From Lolium rigidum (taxonomy: Eukaryota; Streptophyta; Magnoliopsida; Poales; Poaceae), in the NCBI RefSeq assembly GCF_022539505.1, contig NC_061512.1, positions 251,736,510-251,800,509 on the forward strand: DNA of 64,000 bases, read 5' to 3'. Below are positions 1 through 11,649 of this stretch, piece by piece. Position 1 is the first letter of the stretch; every line of letters starts with the position of its first letter. The notes below the pieces were generated by a model that was not told the origin of the DNA, ran no database searches, and saw only the letters and a list, made by a program, of their open reading frames with translations. Position numbers and translations under genes: made by a program.

Positions 1-141
1 GTTGCACTCCAAGAAGACAGCTCCACGAAAACTATCGATTCAGCAGTTCTGCCTATGCCTTATCTTGGAGGTATGCTTTAAAACCCGCGCTAGCCACAAT
101 GCCAACAGATACCAGGTAATTGAATGGGCCAATTTCGTATT

Positions 142-590
142 CCTTTTTTGATAAAGGGAATATATTAATATTGAAAGTTATCAATTACACTCAGCCTCTG
201 CAACAACGTAATACCCTAATGATAGTATAGATGCACACAACTAAAAAGAGAAAAAAGAAACTAAGAAAAGAAAAGTCCCGCTACGGGTATTCTAGCAGCA
301 ACAGTACATCCACCGCCAAGACAGCACCTGAACTCCTGGCTCCATAAACAACGTCTCCAAGAAGGAAAAACAGTGTACAAGCGTCATCGTCACCCGATCA
401 AAAGGTTTTAGGTTTTCACACTGAAGATAGTTCCCGCTCTCAAAACACTGTCTTCAACAAGGCCATTGCGAGGCACAAATAATTAAGACCATATCTTGAA
501 TTTTCACCTTGAAAGATAAGACTCTGAACTTCACATGTGCTGCCGTCCCCACTTGCATACTGCTACAGTGAAACCCAGAATACCAAGTAA
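142..590 (-). repeat. LINE-like 3' end remnant (copy 1)
   Basis: On the plus strand this begins with a T run followed by GATAAAGGGAATATATTAAT. Read on the minus strand, that is a typical plant LINE 3' end, with the tail at the low coordinate. The stretch is clearly homologous, in the same orientation, to 34,719-35,160: both share CCTCTRCAACAAC, AAAGTCCCGCTAC, CCTCCAAGAAGGAAA-type and CACCYTGAAAGATA blocks in the same order. No reading frame survives. The call as a LINE rests on the tail style; it could be another retroposon. Confidence 0.55.
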
Positions 591-2300
591 GTCCCTCAAC
601 ATTACACAGACTTGAACCTCCATCGCTAGTCCTCCAAACCGGTCTTCATGATATTCTCCGCCTCTGATTTGACTATAAACAAGAATGTCATCTGATGGTA
701 ATACATAACAAAGCTCCGCACCGCTCCCTCCATAACCAAACGATCGGAATAAAAGTATAAATGTGCACGATCAAATATCACCTGATCCAGTAAACTCTAG
801 GTATAAGGTGCACTGTTACATTCACACATTCGCAGGCAGGCCTTTCAAAACTTAACACCCGCCAATATGCATGATTGTTTATGCAGGAGAATGCATTGTT
901 TGGTGGGTGTCGCGTGTCGGTGAATAGCAGCCGCACTATCACGTATTTACTCTACTTGAGGTGTGTGTGTAAACGTGTTATGCAGGAAGGGAGGTCGCGA
1001 GGGAGTGATGATTGACAAGAACTTGTACTCGTAAAAGAAAAGTGCATTCCCCTTCCCTGCCTCTTTCTCCATAGACTTTCCTGTGCCTGCCTTATTTTAG
1101 GCTTGAAGCCTACTCTGCCAACCACCCTCGATTCGCACGGCCATCATACAGAGCTCAGCTTGGCTCACCCGTGCCCGTGCTGGTCCCTTCTTCCTCTTCG
1201 CAACATCATGCACAACTTAGCTACGACAGTGGTCACTTTGCACTGCTACTTCTCGCAAGGGCACTGCAGTGATCTCTCTTTTCACAGTACCTCGTTGACC
1301 ACTATCATATATACAGACTGACCTTTGTACCCACAGTTCCAGACTTCCAATCAATCCTCTTCTACTGTCACCTGATCTTGATCATGATCTAAAGGGAAAT
1401 TTTTGGGGACTGGTCTAAAAGAAAAACTCAGTTCCCGCCCACTGAAGGAAGCTTAGAGTATAGATCCATATTGCCCACTTTGCCATGTCAAAGTGTTGAT
1501 CTCCTGCTGTCAAGTTTTGCTGCTTCTGTGTTCTACACTTTGCATTGGCAATTTGCCGAAAGAATGATGGATAGCCGTCCTAATGAACGCCCATGATTAA
1601 GTAGTACAAGCATCAAACGATGGCTTGATTCCCACTCATGCCGGCCCCCTTCGTTTATGCAATCAAGACCCACCAATTCACCACGCTGGCCACGATAGCA
1701 AGCTAAATCTAGCTCATAAGTAGCATTAGCATGAGTAGTTCAGTACTCAATTTGGCCTCGGAGATATCCTAGGCTGCATCAGTAGTGCGAGCACACCAGG
1801 GCATCATTTAGCCACAGCGCGCAGCCAAAACATTCTTGACAGATAGGATTAATCAATCGACGGTCCGGCAGTCCTCGCGTGTGTACTTCTAATTCACGTC
1901 CTCATGAAAATTAGGTAGTACAAGTGGTTGATGCCTCACTAGTGCTGCTTTTTCATTGAGAAAGCCTCAGTACTTAATAGCATTCCGATCTGATGCTTGT
2001 AATGCAGAAAATGGTAGCCGAAAAGCTGGTGCTGGAAAGGTCGAGCTAGAATGTCTGATGATGATAGATTATGTGTTCCGTTCTCCTATTTGGCTAGAGT
2101 GATTAGTATAACGCAAAACTATAATGAGAAGTTGCCATCGGAAAAATGGGGCCTGTAGGAGCACCACGTTGGTTGCACGGAGAGTTCGAAACATGCACTT
2201 GCATTTCTGCAAACTAGCAACGCAGTGACACAGTCAAAAGATCTCGATTTAAAAGGCCGAGTGTACATGCTTTTGGCTAATTCTTCTCTTGGTTGAAATG
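591..2300. other. 3' flank of CESA4, no recognised feature
   Basis: About 1.7 kb between the LINE remnant and the CESA4 3' UTR. I see no coding region, RNA gene or element ends that I can support. Part of 2,300-2,565 should be the CESA4 3' UTR, but no polyadenylation site can be fixed by eye. Confidence 0.4.
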
Positions 2301-2565
2301 ACATGTTATCTTTCTTGTTATCATTGTTCATATAAAATATTCTTTGCTCCTTTCTACAGGTATGCTTTACACAACTTTGCCGGTCACACTTCCAGCAATT
2401 TTAACATCAAAACTTGCCATAACAGAGACTACAACAACAAAAATATCACTCAAAATAGCCCATATCACCTCAGATGGTGGTCAGGCCTGAGAGTAAACCA
2501 ATTGTCTTCACGTTGATCAAATACACACATCCGGCACGACTGCACCTCTAAACAATGGCAGTTGC

Positions 2566-5500
2566 TCAGCAGTCAATGCTGCTGCAGGCCCCGGTGTTGA
2601 CGGTCTCGGCGCTGGTGGTGAAGGGGTCGATCTTGACCCAGAGGAGGGAGAAGACCGAGGCCAGCAGGACAGACCAGAGTATGACGACGGTGGGAGTCCG
2701 GTTCTGGCGGCCCATGAGACCCTTGAGGAACGGGTACAAGTGCATAATCACCCACATGGCGAAGAACACCTTGCCAAAGAGCGGCCCCCATGACTCGTAA
2801 CCGCTGTTGAGTGCGTCCGAGAACCCAGCCACCACCCCGAGGAGGTTCAGCACCAGGATGGTCGTAGGCGGGATCAGCACTGTTGTCCACTTGAACACAT
2901 ACAGCTCACCGAAATCGCCATCCTCCGCGGCCTTGCTTGTGACAGTGAAGTTGGTGTCCAGCCCGATAACCATCTTGAGGATACCCTGGAACACCGCAAA
3001 GAGGTGAGCAGAAACGCCACCAATGACCCAGAACTGCTCGTTGCGCCACCAGTCCTCAATGCCAATGCCACTCCACCGCAGCTCGAGGACACTTGTCAGG
3101 ATGATGGAGGTGAAGAGGCCAAGAAACCATATTGTCGCAGCATTGGAGAGCTATATTGACAGCAGGAATGTTATTGTCGCTAAAGAATGATAGTCATCAG
3201 AGTGCAATACCAGTGTATATAAATGTCGTCAGAAGTCTTACAATCGGAATGATGAATTTGCCAGTGAGCAAGCAAATGGCAGGCAGGCAGCAGTATGCAA
3301 CGAGTGGAACAGAGGTGAAGGGGTAGACGATGGTGTTTATGTAGGACAGCCTCTGGAGCCATTTCAGACGGCCACCGCCATAGCCATACCAAAGCGGGCA
3401 GTGCCGGCTGAAGAAGATCTCGACAGAACCAAGAGCCCATCGAAGAACCTGGTGCAGACGATCAGAAAGGTTGATTGGGGCTGACCCCTTGAATGCAGGT
3501 CTTAGTGGCATGCAGTAGATCGATCGCCACCCACGGCAGTGCATCTTAAACCCAGTCAGAATATCCTCTGTAACTGACCCATAGATCCAACCAAGCTGGC
3601 ACAAAAGCAGAAACAAGCAGTCAGGCCTAGTGAACAGAAAAAAATATTAACGTATCGCCAAGTACTTTATTAGCATAAGAATAGACACTGAAGTGCAAGA
3701 AATAAACCTCTTTTCCCCATTCAGTTTTCTCTTCATATCCACAACTAATGACATGAATGGCTTCTTTGATCAGTGTAGATGGGTCTGCAGACTCAGGAAG
3801 ACCCCCATTCTCCATAAGAGTTGATTCGATGAATACTGAAGACTGCCCAAACGACTTCTCGAAGCTCATCTGAGAGATCAGCATGGACCGCTCATACTCA
3901 TCATAGTCTGCAAAAGTAGCCAATATTACAAATACGAAATTCATAAGATTTAGAAAATTTTGTCCCCCATGGTTCGTGCACTTACTATCTATTTCCCGTA
4001 GATTGAAAATGGCAGACTCAAGGTCTTCTCGACGGGAATCTCTGTGCATTTCTTTCTCAGTTTTTTCAACCTTTTTCTTGGGACAGCAGCAGCAGCACCA
4101 TGAACAAGCCGAAGATTTTGGAAGGGCAGGAAGAGATGGTGGCCCATAACCATAGAGTGCTTGCCTATAGAAACAACAACCAGTTCCCACATAAACTGGT
4201 CCTTGGATGCCATCAAGCCCTTTCATGTTAACCTGTGCATAATAAGTATGGACATATTAGTTGGGTAAAGATATGAAGACGCAATGCACATGAGTGGAAG
4301 AATGCTTACATCGAAGAACACAACGTTCCTATTGGCATAACGATCACTGCGATCAATCCCATCAAATCTCTGTGGGAACTGCACATAGCAGACATCTCTA
4401 CCAACAGAAGGGTCCATCATGAAGCACATCGCTTCACGCACAGCTTTGCTGTTGTTAACATAATGATCACAGTCAAGGTTAAGAATGTAGGGCGCATTTG
4501 TCAGAACAGCAGATACTCGGACCTGCCAAATTATAACATTGTTTAGTAACTTCACATTTAAGCTCATTTAAATAGGATAATTCTTTCTAAATAAGGAGTT
4601 ACCAGAGCATTCATAGCCCCTGCCTTCTTGTGGTGTTGGTATCCTGGTCTTTTCTCTCTTGAAACATACACTAGCCGAGGAAGCTCATTTCCATCATAGT
4701 CGCGAGCACCAGTCTCACCAAGGAAAACCTGTGGCCAGAAGTCACGAATATGCTAAGGGTAAGTTTCATCAAGACGCTATCACCTACACGGCAACTATTT
4801 GTTGGAATTTTAGGAAGAATCAGCAAACATCATATCAGAGAAGCATAGATTCCACATTTGCAAACCACAACTCTTAATCATGTAACTGGAACCTGATCTC
4901 ACGTATGTTCAACTTCAGCAAGGATATTTCAGACACTGGTAAACAATCATATGCTGAACAGTAAATGAATGAATTTAGAGAGAATGCCCGTTTTGCATGA
5001 AATCTGTACAGGTTATAAGCCGTGAACATTTTCTTCTATCTTCAGTGGTCATAAAAAGTTAGCACTTAGCAGTTGCTTATATCTTACTAGGAAAGCAAAA
5101 GCAAGTGTCATATGGAACTTTCAAGTCCAAATGGCAGCGCAAACTTCAGTACTATAACATGTATAAACCTCAATATTCTCATGCCTATGAGCTAAGAACA
5201 TACAATTACTCTAAAAAATCACCTTATATAGTCTTATAAAATGATTGACCCATATGACCACAAATTTCCTAGATTGATCTTTCAGTAGTGAAAAATAAAA
5301 TTACCTGAATCATGCCAGGGTGGTCACGGGGGTTGTTCCCAGGCCATTGTGTCCCATCTGGCATGACCCAACCTTCCTCGGGTGTCTTCTGAGCCTTGGC
5401 AACCAAAGCATTTATCCTCACCTTGTACTCTTCATAATCTCTCTGCGCGAAACACAATGCTTATTTACATAACCAACAGCAAAATGTAAGCTGCCAAAAT

Positions 5501-7622
5501 AAGGGCGTTGCCAAACTATGCAATCGAAATCTACCTTCATAGACCTACGCTCCTTGACGAAAGACGGGTGTATTTTATCCTTCAAGTAGTCAATCTTTTG
5601 CGAGAAGTAGAACTCAGGGGTTCGTGGCTCAATGGCATACATCTTGCAAAATGGAACCCATCTCCTTGCGAATTCCGCAGTTTCAGCAAGTGATTCAAAT
5701 GTGAGCATAGAAGCTCCATCGTCAGAGACGTAGCACGAGACCTTCTCAACAGGATAGTCCACCGCAAGAATGGACAGCACAGTGTTTGCAGTGATTAGCG
5801 GAGGCTCTTTCAATGGATCCACTGTACTGACAAAGAAATCCACAGGTGCTAACCCAGAATCTTCTCCATCTCCATATCTGGAACAAGCATGGACTATGAA
5901 ATTCACTGGATACAGATACTTACTAATGTATAAATAGTTTTAGTGGCACTACTATTAAGCATACCGTGCAATCAGCCTATCAACATAAGTCTCCCGATTA
6001 ACAGGGCACCACTTGGGAAATTGATCCAATATCCAGGAGAAACCGAACCAGATCTCACATATGACCGAAGTCAACCAGAGACCGAAGGCGCTGTCGACAG
6101 GGTTTGTGATACGGTAGTGAAAGAAGAGCCCGAGAACTACCAGCCGCATAATAATGACCGCCCTGTAAGGTGTGAGCTTGTTCTTCGAAATAGGAATGAT
6201 TTTGGAAAGTGGCTCGTATGCATCTGTCAAACTGCAAAATTGTTTGGTGTGTTACAGTAAATTGACAGCATATAAAAATTAAAACACTTGAATTATATGC
6301 ACCAACCAACTCACCCAAAATCCTAAGATTATGAGGAGAGGTGGTATGATATATCTCAAGAAATATAACACAATGTCATTTTATAATGTCGTAGAGGCGA
6401 AGTTCAAAAAGGTCCCAAACTAAGCAAAGTTAAACATGTTGAATCCACATTGGGAAGATTAGACGTTAAGATGTATAAACAAGAAAGTGGGGTTATAGGC
6501 CAAGCTAAGAAACATATTGTGTGGCTTAGGTCTGAATGAAGCATGTTAATGAGATATGAAGTGTGAATACAACATCCCATTTCCAGAGTAGCTTCAGCAA
6601 TGAACTTTAGTATATGGGATATGTTAAAGATCGTATTTGGGATCTAGTAAGATAGAATCAAGATCAATTAAAATACAGCTGGCATCTAACTATCTAAAAC
6701 AACTATTTTGTGTGAATGAGCTTAAATATGTGCTTATGATTATATGAAAAATGATCAATCAGATATTTACAACTATTTTCATTTGTTCAGAAAACGAATA
6801 CATATATACAAGGGGACGGTCTCGAGTAATCATTTAAAGGATGTATATATGGATGTGTAGTTCTTACTCCTTTTCATCCATGATCTGTTCTTCCACAGGC
6901 GGAACTTGTGTTTTGGCCGCAGCCTTTTTGGCTGAGGCTTTCTTCTCATTCTTCTTCTCCTTCCAACTATCGACCCTGTTCTTCCAGATGGGCTTCCCAG
7001 ACTCATCATTCAATTCTTCAAATCCAGAGCGAGTGGAGAATTTCAGTTCTCAAGTGGCATCAAGTGAGGAAAAATCTCAAGAAAACAGAGATAAGTATGC
7101 CTACCACTCCCAAGTCCAGACATGCTGCTCATGGTCCTGGCGTGGCTCACTTCCTCCTGTTGCAACAAAATCCCATCCAACATTGTCAAAAAGGTCTGAA
7201 GGTCTATCTCTAGCTGAGCTACCGAGATTTGGACAATTACAGGAATAAGTGACTTCACCTGGCGATCAGTGAGTTGGCTGGCGACGGTGACCCGCCCACG
7301 CAGACCCTCGGCGGCAAGTTGGTCCTCCACCTCCTGTTCCTCCTCCTCCTCCACGGTGCTCCCCTTGGCATGCGCTGGAACAGAGATCAATCCCATCAGA
7401 GAAAAGCTCGTCCCTGAAACCCCTGTTAAGTAAAGGTGTAAAACACAACACACCTGTGTCGAATGCGGCGTATTCCCCAGCGCAGCGCGCGCAGGCGGTG
7501 CGGCCCTCGGCGACGTCCTCGTCGAGGCACGCCCTGCAGAGCGCGTAGCTGCAGGCGCGGCAGGTGGCGTGCGCGTCGTCCCCGCAGGCCGCGCAGGGAT
7601 GATGGGCCCCCGACTCCATCAT
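2566..7622 (-). CDS. CESA4: Cellulose synthase catalytic subunit, secondary-wall type (CESA4)
   Basis: Plasma-membrane UDP-glucose beta-1,4-glucan synthase (GT2). The exons are 7622-7454, 7374-7259, 7156-7105, 7015-6868, 6231-5965, 5877-5535, 5442-5305, 4728-4603, 4522-4310, 4232-3986, 3907-3708, 3595-3242 and 3150-2566. All introns are GT-AG, phases agree, and the sum is 2,958 nt (985 aa), close to the 989 aa I recall for rice CESA4. Visible parts are a cysteine-rich zinc finger with four CxxC pairs (C10 to C47), two N-terminal membrane spans (about 184-235), the first catalytic Asp at SDDG (303/304), DCDH (470/472), a Cys/Lys class-specific stretch ([12 protein letters not shown], 567-578), TED (682-684), QVLRW (722-726), and further membrane spans to the C-terminus. 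The MMESG start and short zinc finger match grass CESA4 rather than CESA7 or CESA9. The long introns are the fourth (636 bp) and seventh (576 bp). The intron 3 acceptor (GAAG) is weak but restores the conserved SELNDESG join. No lesion was seen. Confidence 0.96.
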
Positions 7623-7723
7623 GGCTCACCCCCTCCTCGCCGGAGCGCAGCTCGCGCGAGTGGCAGTGGGTGTGAGAGAGATGGAGGGGAAGAGGCTAAG
7701 CGTGCCGGAGGTTGGATGCGTGG

Positions 7724-7733
7724 TGATATAGCC
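7724..7733 (-). promoter_or_regulatory. TATA-like box of CESA4
   Basis: The minus strand reads GGCTATATCA about 100 nt upstream of the CESA4 ATG. This would put the transcription start near 7,695-7,700 and give a 5' UTR of roughly 75 nt. The position is plausible; the start site itself is inferred. Confidence 0.5.
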
Positions 7734-7967
7734 AGAGCGGCGCGCGGTGGTGTGGCGCTGGCAGGGCGGTGGGTGGGGTTGGGGCGTCGGCATCGCATCG
7801 GCGGGTGGATGGAAAGAATGGAAGCAACGCCTGAGCGGGAGCAGGGGCGCGGCGGCGTGCGGCAGGTGTTTTTCGCGGGCGGGAGGGGGATTTTGCGGGG
7901 TTTGGAAGCGAAGGTGACTCATTTGGGGGCGTAACCTGCAAGGCGGGAGGGTCGGAGGTCGGGGGCT

Positions 7968-7974
7968 GGTTGGT
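7968..7974 (-). promoter_or_regulatory. AC-II type MYB element (ACCAACC) upstream of CESA4
   Basis: The minus strand reads ACCAACC about 235 bp upstream of the TATA-like box. This exact heptamer is the AC-II element and also fits the secondary-wall MYB-responsive consensus ACC(A/T)A(A/C)(T/C) bound by MYB46/83-type factors. It suits a secondary-wall CESA. A seven-base match can occur by chance. Confidence 0.45.
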
Positions 7975-8199
7975 GGCGGCGCTGCTGCGGGTCCGCCCGC
8001 CGGAGTGAGGTGACGACGGTGGGTCCGCCGGTGCGGTGAGAGCAAGAAAGAGATCGCTCGCGCTGCGGCGTCGCTTTTGAGTGACAGACCGTTTTTCTAA
8101 CTCGCGAGCAACACGACGTCGGCGAAGGCCGAAGAGAGTTGTGCATCGTGGAGCACTAACTTTCTGTGCGGCACAATGCAGATGTGCAGTCCAAGTCCT

Positions 8200-8860
8200 C
8201 CTACTTGAAATTCAAGTGACACATTTCCGTCGATTTAGTTCGCCACTTTCCAAGATATTTTGAATGGGGACAAATAGAGGGTGAAAATGGACTATGTTCA
8301 ACCTTTGTATTTGTAAAATGTTTTTGGTTGTATTATAAAATGTATTGGCTGTTGGATAATTATGCAATACATCCATAGTTAATTCTAGAATAGAAAGCAT
8401 TGACATAAACAACTATTACTACCATGTGTAACTCGAAGATACTAAATGCATTCGACAACATGATGAACAAAAACAAATAGGAGCTAAACATGTACTCACA
8501 GACTACGTTAAACAAGTATTGCAGGTGATGTAACGGTTCTTGCAGCGGCGATAGAAGTGGCGAGTTGGCGACAAAGGCGCAACCTAGCAGCAGCAACGAG
8601 CTAAAGACATGTTGTGCTGAAGATCGGGAGCAGACACGGGGAGCACTTTCCGAAAAACTAATTCGACCTCTCCAGTACAAGATCGCAAGATTGAGTGGTC
8701 CCGAAGACGTGCTCTCATGTTCGTCGGTGCACGTCGACGCTCGGGATGTTGTAGACTATACTGGCGGCGCAAGCAACGAGAGGAGGCAAAACCTACCTCG
8801 GTTGTAATGTGTATTTGCAGCGGCAACCGTGCAGGATTTCGTATAGAGCGTCTCAGTAAA
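8200..8860. other. Distal upstream region, nothing recognised
   Basis: This lies between the CESA4 proximal promoter and the first transposon remnant. No supported gene, repeat pair or element ends were seen. Confidence 0.35.
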
Positions 8861-8861
8861 C

Positions 8862-9118
8862 CCTAACAACATGGGCCAAGTCCATGTCGCACGTTCGAGT
8901 TACATTAGAAAGAATAAATTCTATCTCGTTATAGAAAACATCTTTCCAATCATTTTCGTTTGGATATGCATATACATCTGCAATGGATGTTGGAGTATCA
9001 TCCACAAGGTACACATGGAAATCATCTGAGCCCTAACAATGTGGGCCAAGTCCATGTCGCAAGTTCGAGTTCCATTAAAAAGAATAAAGTCCATCCCGTT
9101 ATAGAAAACTTCTTTCTA
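8862..9118. repeat. Direct duplication of an ~85-bp block
   Basis: Two copies, about 8,862-8,945 and 9,032-9,118, share TGGGCCAAGTCCATGTCGCA, then GTTCGAGTT, AAAGAATAAA and CGTTATAGAAAAC in the same order. They differ by scattered substitutions. The second copy runs into the decayed copia segment. Confidence 0.6.
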
Positions 9119-9850
9119 GTCATCTGCCTCTTACTCATGGTAGGAGTCCTATTGGTATCCTTCTTCAGAACCTTCTAATGTAATAAATTTAAGAATTATC
9201 TCAAAAGAAATTCTAGCGTGTTATGCATATCCTTCAAATGTTACATCACGACATTCCTTAATAGTATCAATATGCATATCGGGTACCTGGATTTAACTAC
9301 TAAAAATCTATAGTCAGTGCTCCTCTAAGCATAACTTAGAAAGATACAATCCATTATCTCCCAACCCACTTTTCATAAGGGGCTTTCTCTCTAATTTTGT
9401 TTGGAACTCTATTCAGGACATGCCACAAAATTGAATCCCCTATCCCACCACCATGCCTTTGATAAACTAGAAGTTGCTAACAAGGAATTCACCAAGTCAG
9501 TTAGTGTGCGACTTTTTCTCTCAGTAACCTCGTTTGATTGGAGCGAGTAGGAAGATGTCCTCCTATGAATAATTCCATGTTCCTCACATAATTTTTCAAA
9601 TATTTTTGGAAAATACACGCCATCACGATCTGACCTAACATGATTGATCTTTCTCTCTAGTTGATTTTCAACTTCGGTCTTATAAATTATAAAATAGTCT
9701 AAAGTTTCATCTTTAGTTTGCAACCAATAAGCATAGAAAAATTTAATCACAACATCAATCAAAGTTATGAAATATCTCTTTTCACCTTTTGTGAACACAC
9801 TATTCACCTCGTATAGATCATAATATATGAGTTCTAGAGGTGCCAAGTTT
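9060..9850 (-). pseudogene. Ty1/copia integrase fragment, decayed
   Basis: On the minus strand, 9,846-9,409 stays open and reads as a copia integrase core. Visible pieces are APLELIYYDLYEVN at the start, KRYFITLIDVV, VENQLERKINHVRSDRDG, EEHGIIHRRTSSYSLQSN and LSKAWW. Several residues usual in active copies are changed (for example HRR for HER, and SYSLQSNEV for PYSPQSNGV). Below 9,409 the homology continues in broken frames (RVPNKIRE, PYEKWVG) with many stops down to about 9,060. No gag, reverse transcriptase or LTR was found, so this is an isolated fragment. Confidence 0.85.
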
Positions 9851-10280
9851 ATCTCCTCGATCGTCGTATGCGGCTTTCAAAAAAAATTTGGCAATAGTGA
9901 AATTTAGAATTAAACTCATACTGAATAGCCGATACGTTGAGAAAAATTAGTGTGACATAAATAAGAGTACCAAACACTGGTATCATCATTATCACACTCC
10001 CAAATATGGTTCTGCATGGACTTATTGTAAAAAATTGAAAATAAAAAGCAAAACAAATATCCACGCTCATAGTCTTTACTAATATATTGCACTACAACAC
10101 CAGACACTTACCGCGGCAGCTTTATATGCACGGACCCTTTCCTAATCTCCGCGCTCACACTAGCACGAAAAAAAAGCCACGGGGATAACTGCATCGGGAA
10201 AACTACATACCCATCACTTTTTTTCGCTCTACACATCGCGATACGCCGCCCATTCTCGTTCGTGGCACAAAAACTGAAAT
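9851..10280. other. Intergenic, nothing recognised
   Basis: AT-rich sequence flanking the copia remnant. I can support no gene or element boundary here. Confidence 0.3.
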
Positions 10281-10288
10281 GCCCTATT

Positions 10289-10454
10289 CAGGGACGGAGC
10301 CAGGAATGAAGTATAAGAGGGGCAATCTTAGTATAAGGGGGACAGAGCTAGCTAAAATCACCCAAATAAGGAGCTACCATTGCTTGTGTTCAAAGAAAAA
10401 TTATGAGCATAGGGGGCTGCGCCCCCCCCCCCGTCCCCCTTGTCTCCGTCCCTG
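10289..10454. mobile_element. hAT-type MITE, 166 bp
   Basis: The element has terminal inverted repeats CAGGGACGGAG and CTCCGTCCCTG. It is flanked by a perfect 8-bp duplication GCCCTATT (10,281-10,288 and 10,455-10,462), the size made by hAT transposases. The interior is GGGGG-rich near the right end and has no coding capacity. Confidence 0.85.
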
Positions 10455-10462
10455 GCCCTATT

Positions 10463-11239
10463 CCATTAACATACGGCCGATTATTTAGTGATGTGCACAC
10501 ATAAGTTGCGGCACATTAGTTTTATCGTGTTTCGTGCACATATCGATGGCAGAAAATTTAATCGCAATTAGCACGATCAAATTGGTTTCTCTTTCCACAC
10601 CGAACACAATATGATGTAAATGCTCATGCTTGAGATAGGAAATGTACATTCTTATGTAAACAGGGCGTTCAATATAGAAAATATCTTCTACATCCACAAT
10701 ATGTTGCTGCACTCTTCGCACATTGAAGTATACAGTCGAGTTATATGTCATTTCAGAATATTAAAATTCAGTACAAACTGAATTTGCGTGTTATTTCAAA
10801 AAGAATGTTTCATATATGATTTTTTGCCCAAAATTCAGTACAAACTGAATTCACAAAAAAGGTTTCATATATGAATTCTTGCAGACTTATTAGCATCATT
10901 TCCCATCAAGTTCAGTTTTGTCTACTATTCATCACAGAAGAAAGCGGAAACTACGGGAATATAAAATTTAAGGTTCTTAAATTTTGATGAGATGAGAGAG
11001 AAGAGGCACTTGGCTTATTTTTTTTATAGAAGATTTTAGTGAGTACCTAGGTTGCGAGTGCAGAGAATCGAAATAAGGCGGGTAGGCATGCATCAATATG
11101 TGCCCACCATCTCCCAACTATGCCTTGGTTCTTAAAATAAAATTAGGTTCTTATGAGAATCCTTTTTCAGAAAGCAGGAAGCCGTCGATGGAAGCAGTCA
11201 AGTAGAAAGTAGAAACCAAAAGCAAAATCGTGGACGCTG
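10463..11239. other. Intergenic, nothing recognised
   Basis: No gene seen. A short internal direct repeat around CAAAATTCAGTACAAACTGAATT occurs near 10,765 and 10,830. Confidence 0.3.
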
Positions 11240-11642
11240 GACAGAAATATGCAGAAAAAGAGCAGGCATAGTTGAAAACAATTTAATAACCATCTACGGG
11301 CCTTAAATGGGCTGATTCTGCAGTGGTCGGGAGGGAAGAAGTCTTACGCGATTTGTTGTGCATTCCCCGCTTCAGCAACCTGCTTATCTTCTTAAGCAGA
11401 CAAGCTCGGCAATTGAGCTGGTTGCTCGAAATCCATTTGAGCTAGACAGAAACATGCAGAAAAAGAGCAGACATGGTTGAAAACAACTCAAGAACCATGG
11501 ATGGGCCTTAAATGGGCTGATTTTGCGTGGGTCGGGAGGGAAGCAGTCATACGCGATTTCTTGTGCATTCTCCCGCTAACCTAATTGTCACCTTCAGCAA
11601 CCTGGCCTGTCTTCTTAAGCAGACAAACTCAGCATTGGGCTG
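11240..11642. repeat. Direct duplication, two ~190-bp copies
   Basis: Copy 1 is about 11,240-11,420 and copy 2 about 11,445-11,642. Both carry GACAGAAAYATGCAGAAAAA, then GGGCCTTAAATGGGCTGATT, GGTCGGGAGGGAAG and CTTCTTAAGCAGACAA in the same order. They differ by small substitutions and a short insertion in copy 2. No reading frame is conserved. The origin is unknown. Confidence 0.7.
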
Positions 11643-11649
11643 GTAATGG

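Noticed and set aside
1103..1321. Short open frame of 72 codons in the CESA4 3' flank
   Set aside because: No known motif, no promoter or splice context; its length is expected by chance.
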